Assembly: GCF_900103585.1 (NCBI RefSeq)
Contig: NZ_FNHV01000009.1
Span: 89,977-153,976 of the forward strand
From: Streptomyces sp. cf386
GTDB lineage: Bacteria > Actinomycetota > Actinomycetes > Streptomycetales > Streptomycetaceae
Direction of reading: 5' to 3'
DNA: 64,000 nucleotides
The notes under the pieces were generated by a model. The model searched no databases and was not told the origin of the DNA. It was given only the letters and a program-made list of their open reading frames with translations. The position numbers were made by a program, and so were the translations under genes. Below, piece by piece: positions 58,786-64,000 of the stretch (its first letter is position 1; every line of letters starts with the position of its first letter).

Positions 58786-60843
58786 GTGGCGAAGGCGGAG
58801 CACGGTGGGCAACCGGCGGAGGCGCTCGGTGGAGCGACGGCCGTCGGTACGGTCCAGGCACGCGTGCGTGTGGCGCGGCTCGGCATGTGGCTGGTCGCCG
58901 CGATCCTCGCCGTACGCCAACTGGCCGTCGTCCTCAGTACCCCGAGCGGGGAGCGGCTGACGGATCTGGAGACCTGGGTCGGTCCGGACGGCGTCCTGCA
59001 TGTGAAGGGTTCGCTGTACGACTCGACACAGTTCACCGGGACGCCGTTCGGCGGGCTCGTCCTCAAGCCGCTGACCCGCTCCGCCGAGCAGACGCTCGGC
59101 TGGGGCTGGACCTTCGGCACGCTGCTGCTCGTCGTCGCCCTCGGCCTGATCGCCGCCCGCGCCCTGCCCCAGCCGGTCAGCCGACGTACCTCGCTACTCG
59201 CCGCGCCCGTCGCGATCAGCCTGCTCATGCTGTCGCTGCCGGTGCGCAACACGCTCTACCTCGGCCAGACCAGCATCATCCCGGTCCTGCTGGTCCTGCT
59301 CGGCTGCTTCGCCGTGCGCGGCGAGCGCGCCAGCGGTGTGCTCATCGGCCTCGCGGCGGCGCTCCAGCCGACATTGCTGCTGTTCACCCCGCTGCTGTGG
59401 CTCACCGGCCGCCGCCGGGCCGCGCTCTCGACGGGGGCCACGTTCGCCGGGTGCACGGTGCTAGCGGTGGCCGCGATGCCGCACGACTCGTACACCTACT
59501 GGGTCCACCACCTGGCCGGCGTCGGCCTCGGCGGGCGTGCCGACGACCTCGCCAACCAGTCCCTGCACGGCGCCCTGCTCCGGCTCGGGCTGACCGGCCC
59601 GCTGGAGATCGCCCTCTTCCTGCTGCTGGGCGGCGCGGTCGCTTTCCTCGCGCTGCGCCGCGCCGTGCGCTATGCCCATGACGGACAGCTCCTGCTCGCC
59701 GTCGCGATCACCGGCTGTGCGGCGATCGTCGTGTCGCCCACCGCCTGGCAGCACCAGCTGCTGTGGGTGCTGCTCGCGGTCGTCGGCCAGGTCGGCAGAC
59801 GGGCCAACGACCGGTACGTATGGCCGGTCGCCGTCATCCTGGTGATGACGCTGCCGGCGAAGATGATGGTGCCGGACAAGGTGCTCCTGCACCCCCTGCG
59901 CGCCGACCTCGTCCTCCTCGCCGCGCTCGCCACGGCGGCCGTCGTGCCGTTCCTGTCGCGCACCTCGCCGTACTGGCAGACGCCGATCCCGACCCGGTAC
60001 GCGGACCGGGTCCCGGCCCGTTTCCGGCACATCCCCCTGGTGCCGTTCCTGCGCCGGGTGATCAGCCGCCCGAACCTGTTCTTCGAGCTGCTGCTGATCC
60101 GGATCACCTACTACGCCTACGCCCAGATCCGGCTGGCGGCGGCCGGCGGCGCCAACTCGGCCGGACGGGCCACCGCGGAGCAGCACGGCGAGGAGATCCA
60201 CTCCGTCGAACGCGCCCTGCGCATCGACATCGAGTCCTGGGCCAACCACGCGGTGGTGCAGGTCGACTGGCTGCGGAACTTCTTCGACTTCTACTACGAG
60301 TCGTTCCACTTCGGCGTCCCACTCGCCATACTCGGCGTCCTCTACTGGCGCCGCCCCGTCGACTACCGCTGGGCCCGCACCGCGATCGGCTTCGCCACCG
60401 TCTTCGCCCTGATCGGCTTCTGGCTCTACCCGCTCGCCCCGCCCCGCCTGATGCCCGGCCTCGGCTTCATCGACACGGTCCACGGCCCGCAGGACTTCAC
60501 CCGGCCCGACTACGGCACGCTCACCGAACTCACCAACCAGTACGCGGCGATGCCGTCCCTGCACTTCGGCTGGTCCCTGTGGTGCGGCCTGGTGATCGTC
60601 ATCCTCGCCCCCAGATGGTGGATGAAGGCCCTGGGCCTGCTGCACCCGCTGTTCACGGTCAGCGCGATCGTCGTCACCGGCAACCACTGGGTGCTGGACG
60701 CGGTCGGCGGCGCGCTGGTCGTGGGCGCGGGCTTCGGAGTGACGTACCTGTTCCAGGGGCCGCGCGCCAAGGCGGTGACGGCCCGGGCAGAGAGGGTCAG
60801 CAGCCGGTCCCCGGCCCCGGTGAAGGACCGTACTCCGAGCTGA
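58786..60843 (+). CDS. Bifunctional GT87 glycosyltransferase-PAP2 phosphatase-like membrane protein
   Basis: 685 residues from the GTG at 58786; a longer in-frame extension upstream looks non-coding. Residues 30-400 are a polytopic GT-C fold (family 87-like; LDSTQF-type loop, SLPVRNTLYLGQTSIIPVLL, NQSLHGALLRLG). Residues 440-670 are a PAP2_3 domain with AAMPSLHFGWSLW and SAIVVTGNHWVLDAVGG, the PSLH and H-x-x-x-D phosphatase motifs. Polyprenyl-phosphate-linked mannose or arabinose transfer plus phosphatase or phosphotransfer (inositol-phosphate type) is a reasonable inference. The 3' end overlaps the convergent gene by 47 bases. Confidence 0.85.
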   Translation: MAKAEHGGQPAEALGGATAVGTVQARVRVARLGMWLVAAILAVRQLAVVLSTPSGERLTDLETWVGPDGVLHVKGSLYDSTQFTGTPFGGLVLKPLTRSAEQTLGWGWTFGTLLLVVALGLIAARALPQPVSRRTSLLAAPVAISLLMLSLPVRNTLYLGQTSIIPVLLVLLGCFAVRGERASGVLIGLAAALQPTLLLFTPLLWLTGRRRAALSTGATFAGCTVLAVAAMPHDSYTYWVHHLAGVGLGGRADDLANQSLHGALLRLGLTGPLEIALFLLLGGAVAFLALRRAVRYAHDGQLLLAVAITGCAAIVVSPTAWQHQLLWVLLAVVGQVGRRANDRYVWPVAVILVMTLPAKMMVPDKVLLHPLRADLVLLAALATAAVVPFLSRTSPYWQTPIPTRYADRVPARFRHIPLVPFLRRVISRPNLFFELLLIRITYYAYAQIRLAAAGGANSAGRATAEQHGEEIHSVERALRIDIESWANHAVVQVDWLRNFFDFYYESFHFGVPLAILGVLYWRRPVDYRWARTAIGFATVFALIGFWLYPLAPPRLMPGLGFIDTVHGPQDFTRPDYGTLTELTNQYAAMPSLHFGWSLWCGLVIVILAPRWWMKALGLLHPLFTVSAIVVTGNHWVLDAVGGALVVGAGFGVTYLFQGPRAKAVTARAERVSSRSPAPVKDRTPS

Positions 60844-62479
60844 TCCGGTAATCGCCGGGCGCGGCGACGGCGAGCTGAGTGAACTCCCCCTTCGGAGCGA
60901 GGCACCCACCGCCGTCCACGTGCAGCCACGGCGAATGGGCGATGCGCACGGTGGCGATCCCCGGCCGTGACATCCGTATGACGACGTCGGCGCTGGACGT
61001 CGACACGACGCTCGCGGGCCCGGACACCAGCGGCACCGCGTCCCGCACCCGGAACACCCGCCAGTGCGCGTCCTGCCAGACGGGCTCCAGCCACTCGGGC
61101 CGGTGATCGCGTACGAGCCGGGCCTCGTCCTTGGCGTACCCGTCGGGCTTGCCCAGGGGCAGCACGACGAAGCCCACGGCCCAGCGGTCCAGCCATTCCC
61201 GGTACGTCGCCGCGGAGAACGACCCGTCGTAGAACAGCCGGGCCCGCTCCATGTCGAGCTGCCGGTTCCAGCCGCGGGCCATGTTGACGTGCGGGGCGAG
61301 CCCGCTGGCCTCGCGGTGGTTGCGGGCCGGGACGACCTCGACGCGGGCGCGGTCGGCGCCGAGACGGTCGAGGGCGCGGACCACTCCGTGGGTCTCGGCG
61401 GCCCAGGCCGGCACCTTCGTGGAGACATACAGATCGTCGCCGGTCTTCTTGACGACCCAGCCGCAGGAGAAGACCAGCGCGAAGACGAGCAGTTTCCGGC
61501 GGAACCCGGCGAGAGCGGGCCGGGCCAGCAGGACGGCCAGCAGCGCGGCGGGCGCGAACAGCTCGGCGAAGCGCTCGACGTTCGTGCCGATGGGGGAGGC
61601 GATGAGATACGTCAGGACGGTCCCGGCCGCGTAGACGACACCGCTCCAGCGGGCGACGCGCCAGGTGCGCGGGGCGAGGAAGGTGACGGTGAGACCGAGG
61701 AGGGCGGGCGGCCAGATACGGTCCGCGAACATCAGCTGCTCGCCCTTGAAGGGGAACAGGAGGGTGGTCGCGCCGACGGTGACCGCGGGCGGGACGAGCA
61801 GGGTGAGGGCGCGGACGTAGTCCCGGGTGAGGAGATAGGCGGCCCCCACGACCGCCACGAACAGCCCTGCCACGGGGCTGGCCATGGTCGCCAGCGCGGC
61901 GCAGACGGCGGCCAGGACGACCCGTCGCTGCCGGATGAGCAGCAGACAGGCGCCGAGCCCGAAGGCGACGCCGAGCGCGAAGGTGGTGCGGCCGGAGGCC
62001 ACGTTGCACCACAGCGCGAGGGACGCGAGGAGCGCCGGGCCGAGGGGCCTGCGGAGCCCGTCGACCCGGGTGATCAGGACGGCCGCCAGCCAGGAGGCCA
62101 CGATCCCGGACACCACGGTGACCGCGCGGACGCCGAGGCCGGCCATCAAATACGGGGAGATCAGGCTGTAGTTGGCGGTGTGCGTGCCGCCGTACCAGAA
62201 CAGGTTGTACGCCGAGTCACCGTGCCGCGTCGCGAAACCGGCCCAGGCGTACTGGGCGGCCAGGTCGCCGCCGCCGGTGGCGAGGAAGGCCCACCAGATG
62301 CCGTAGAGGGGGAGCATGGGCAGGGTTGCGAGCAGCGGCACCCGGTGACGGGTCCAGACCGTGCGCAGCATGCGCTTGGGGTGCTGGGCCGGGGGTGCCG
62401 GCTCAGTGGGTCTCGCGCGGGTGAGCTGTTCGGCTTGGGCCACGTGATCGTAGACGCGGAACGGGGGGAAAGCGTTCAC
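60797..62479 (-). CDS. Polytopic membrane protein with C-terminal soluble domain, GT-C-like
   Basis: 560 residues, about 10-12 hydrophobic segments between 45 and 370 (VPLLATLPMLPLYGIWWAFL, AVTVVSGIVASWLAAVLI, VVLAAVCAALATMASPVAGL). They are followed by about 190 soluble residues (ARGWNRQLDMERARLFYDGS, WLHVDGGGCLAPKGEF). The acid/aromatic first loop and the soluble tail resemble GT-C glycosyltransferases or related exporters, but no decisive motif was seen. The GTG start overlaps the stop of the WD40 gene (GTGA), so the two are coupled. It is convergent and overlapping with the GT87-PAP2 gene. Confidence 0.75.
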   Translation of the reverse strand: MNAFPPFRVYDHVAQAEQLTRARPTEPAPPAQHPKRMLRTVWTRHRVPLLATLPMLPLYGIWWAFLATGGGDLAAQYAWAGFATRHGDSAYNLFWYGGTHTANYSLISPYLMAGLGVRAVTVVSGIVASWLAAVLITRVDGLRRPLGPALLASLALWCNVASGRTTFALGVAFGLGACLLLIRQRRVVLAAVCAALATMASPVAGLFVAVVGAAYLLTRDYVRALTLLVPPAVTVGATTLLFPFKGEQLMFADRIWPPALLGLTVTFLAPRTWRVARWSGVVYAAGTVLTYLIASPIGTNVERFAELFAPAALLAVLLARPALAGFRRKLLVFALVFSCGWVVKKTGDDLYVSTKVPAWAAETHGVVRALDRLGADRARVEVVPARNHREASGLAPHVNMARGWNRQLDMERARLFYDGSFSAATYREWLDRWAVGFVVLPLGKPDGYAKDEARLVRDHRPEWLEPVWQDAHWRVFRVRDAVPLVSGPASVVSTSSADVVIRMSRPGIATVRIAHSPWLHVDGGGCLAPKGEFTQLAVAAPGDYRISSEYGPSPGPGTGC

Positions 62480-64000
62480 TGGCGCGTGAAGATGGCTACG
62501 TCGCTACCGAAGGCGCAGGCCAGGCGGCCGGTGTCGTCGAGGAGTACCGCTTGGGAGACCCCGGGGACGTGGAGGGTGTCGACGGGAGTGCAGTTCTCCA
62601 GGTCCCAGATCCGGACCGTGTCGTCGATGGAGCAGGTGACGGCGACCGGGCGGCCGTCCAGAGTCCCGCATCTCACCGATTGCGCAGGTCTGCTGTGGCC
62701 CGGCATCGGCGGGCCGAGGAGGCGGCCCGTCGCGAGGTCCCGCACCTGTACCGTGGCGTCCCTGCCGCAGGTCACCATGGCGGGGCGGCCACCGATGTCG
62801 GCGCACGCGATGGCCACGGCACTGTGCCGGATCCCGGCGATCGAGCGGCGATCGGCCAGGTCCCAGAACTGTGTCACCCCCTCACCCGAGGTGATCGCGA
62901 TCAGGCGACCGGCCGTGACGGTGGAGGCCATCGCCCGGCGCGCTCCTACGGCGGACGGGAGGGGCGGGTACAGAGCCTTCCCGGTTGCGAGGTCCCAAGT
63001 CCACAAGCTGTCGTCCTGCGCGCTGCCGATGACGACCGGGCGGCCGTCCAGGACGTCGCACGTCACGCTGGTCAGGCGCTCACTGGGGCCGGTGAGGTGG
63101 GCATGCGTGACCTGACATTCCAGATCCCAGGCCCGCACCGTACCGTCCCAGGAGGCGGTGACGGCGATGGACCGACCGCGCAGCATGGTGCAGGCCACGG
63201 ACCGCACGTCATGCCAGTGCCCCTTCATGGAGTCACCGATGGGCGAGCCGGTGTGCGCATCCCAGATCCGGACCGTCTGGTCGTGGGAGCCGGTGACGAA
63301 GACCGGCCGTCCGTTCAACTCACCGACGTCCATGGCAGAGACCCGCCGAATGTGGCCGGTCACGGGTCGGCCCAAGGGCCGTGAGACGGACAGGTCCCAG
63401 ACCCGGACGCCGTTGAACGAACCGCACACCGCGACCGGTCGCCCGGCCAGCGACGTGCATGCCAACGACATGAGGGCATCACCGTCGTTCCCGAAGCTTC
63501 CCACCCGTCGGCGGGCCTTCAGATCCCAGACGGTCAGCCACCGGTCCAGTGAACTGACGACGGCGACGGGACGGCCCTCCAACTGCGTGCACGCCACATG
63601 GTGCACATGCGCGTCGCGCGACTCGAACGTGGCCAGACGCCGACGTGTCTCCAGATTCCAGACGTGCACCTTCCTTCCCTGCGCCAGTGCAACGACAACC
63701 GGGTGACCGTCCAGCTCCGTAGTCGCCAACGCCGTCACGTAGATTCGCTCGGCGCCCTCCAGCTCACCCCGGTCCAGACCGCTCGCCAGGTCCCACACGC
63801 GTACCCGTGCGTTCGTGGTGCCCGTGACGGCGACCGGGCCGTCAGGTGTCATGGCAACCGTCAGCGCACTCACCCGGCCGCCGACGTCGATCGGCGCGCC
63901 CACCGGCTCACTGGTGGCCAGATCCCAGACCCGCAGTGTCTCCGAGCCTGTGACGGCGACCGGGCGGCCGTTCAGTGTCGTGCACGCCACCGCGTCCACC
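62476..64000 (-). CDS. WD40-repeat protein, 5' end outside window
   Basis: 508 codons visible, open at the right edge. At least 11 blades of about 43-46 residues are recognisable by G-R-P-V-A-V-T-G... W-D-L endings (RVWDLATS, RVWDLASG, HVWNLETR, TVWDLKAR, RVWDLSVS, RIWDAHTG, RAWDLECQ, WTWDLATG, QFWDLADR, QVRDLATG, RIWDLENC), closed by GRLACAFGSDVAIFTRQ. Blades are unusually uniform, which suggests recent repeat expansion. Actinobacterial proteins of this type often carry an N-terminal protein kinase, caspase-like or NTPase domain, which would lie outside the window. The downstream gene is coupled by a GTGA overlap. Confidence 0.87.
   Translation of the reverse strand, partial: VDAVACTTLNGRPVAVTGSETLRVWDLATSEPVGAPIDVGGRVSALTVAMTPDGPVAVTGTTNARVRVWDLASGLDRGELEGAERIYVTALATTELDGHPVVVALAQGRKVHVWNLETRRRLATFESRDAHVHHVACTQLEGRPVAVVSSLDRWLTVWDLKARRRVGSFGNDGDALMSLACTSLAGRPVAVCGSFNGVRVWDLSVSRPLGRPVTGHIRRVSAMDVGELNGRPVFVTGSHDQTVRIWDAHTGSPIGDSMKGHWHDVRSVACTMLRGRSIAVTASWDGTVRAWDLECQVTHAHLTGPSERLTSVTCDVLDGRPVVIGSAQDDSLWTWDLATGKALYPPLPSAVGARRAMASTVTAGRLIAITSGEGVTQFWDLADRRSIAGIRHSAVAIACADIGGRPAMVTCGRDATVQVRDLATGRLLGPPMPGHSRPAQSVRCGTLDGRPVAVTCSIDDTVRIWDLENCTPVDTLHVPGVSQAVLLDDTGRLACAFGSDVAIFTRQ

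Overview
The window is chromosomal DNA from a Streptomyces or a very close actinomycete. The base composition is strongly GC-rich and GTG starts are common. The minus-strand block fasR-fabD-fabH-acpP-fabF matches the order I remember for the S. coelicolor primary-metabolism fatty-acid locus. A homodimeric pyruvate dehydrogenase (aceE) and actinobacterial DUF3052, DUF3145, DUF4097 and DUF4429 families support the same placement. All names come from reading the sequence; no database search was run.

Layout. 1-7.4 kb: 5' part of a galactose mutarotase, an SGNH lipoprotein, a DUF3145 gene, then the type II fatty-acid operon and its PucR-type activator. 7.5-18.8 kb: pirin, MMPL transporter, a beta-lactamase-like hydrolase, a GNAT remnant, MerR + aldo/keto reductase, DUF4429, alpha/beta hydrolase, divergent TetR/MFS efflux pair, and a K+ channel. 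18.9-23.0 kb: aceE, DUF3052, and an AhpE-type peroxiredoxin.

23.2-34.2 kb is the most distinctive block, a Ter (tellurium/stress) locus. It holds two tandem TerD proteins, a TerC-like DUF475 membrane protein, a TerA-like protein and a TerD protein with a Pro/Tyr tail. These are followed by an HpcH/CitE aldolase, an 877-residue protein joining two phosphoribosyltransferase-like domains, a TRSP region and a Pelota-like domain, and a HAD phosphatase. The last two overlap at their termini. This set corresponds to the Ter-linked pathway predicted by Anantharaman, Iyer and Aravind to make a nucleoside-like metabolite. Here the usual ATP-grasp partner is not seen, and an intergenic repeat has become part of the fused protein.

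34.2-43.9 kb: DUF4097 lipoprotein and tRNA-Val, then an accessory-looking stretch. It carries IS-end-like repeats around a zinc-ribbon gene, a methyltransferase, an MFS gene that has lost its N-terminal half, a secreted serine hydrolase, a VOC protein, a ketopantoate reductase, a degenerate ~100-bp tandem array, and DedA and DoxX membrane proteins. DoxX has an iron-box-like operator.

44-64 kb: FAD/NAD-binding protein, PhoD phosphatase, secreted HNH nuclease, a Mn2+ (yybP-ykoY) riboswitch in front of a GDT1/TMEM165 family exporter, HAD phosphatase, peptidoglycan-binding membrane protein, an MFS pump fused to a winged-helix-like domain, small enzymes, a DUF2330 protein, a GT87-PAP2 fusion convergent with a polytopic membrane protein, and the C-terminal part of a WD40 protein.

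A recurring theme is a dispersed repeat with a GCGCAGTTCCCCGCGCC core, found at seven places. Two copies form long inverted repeats with arms of about 75 bp. Four of the seven loci lie between convergent genes, and one is inside a coding sequence.
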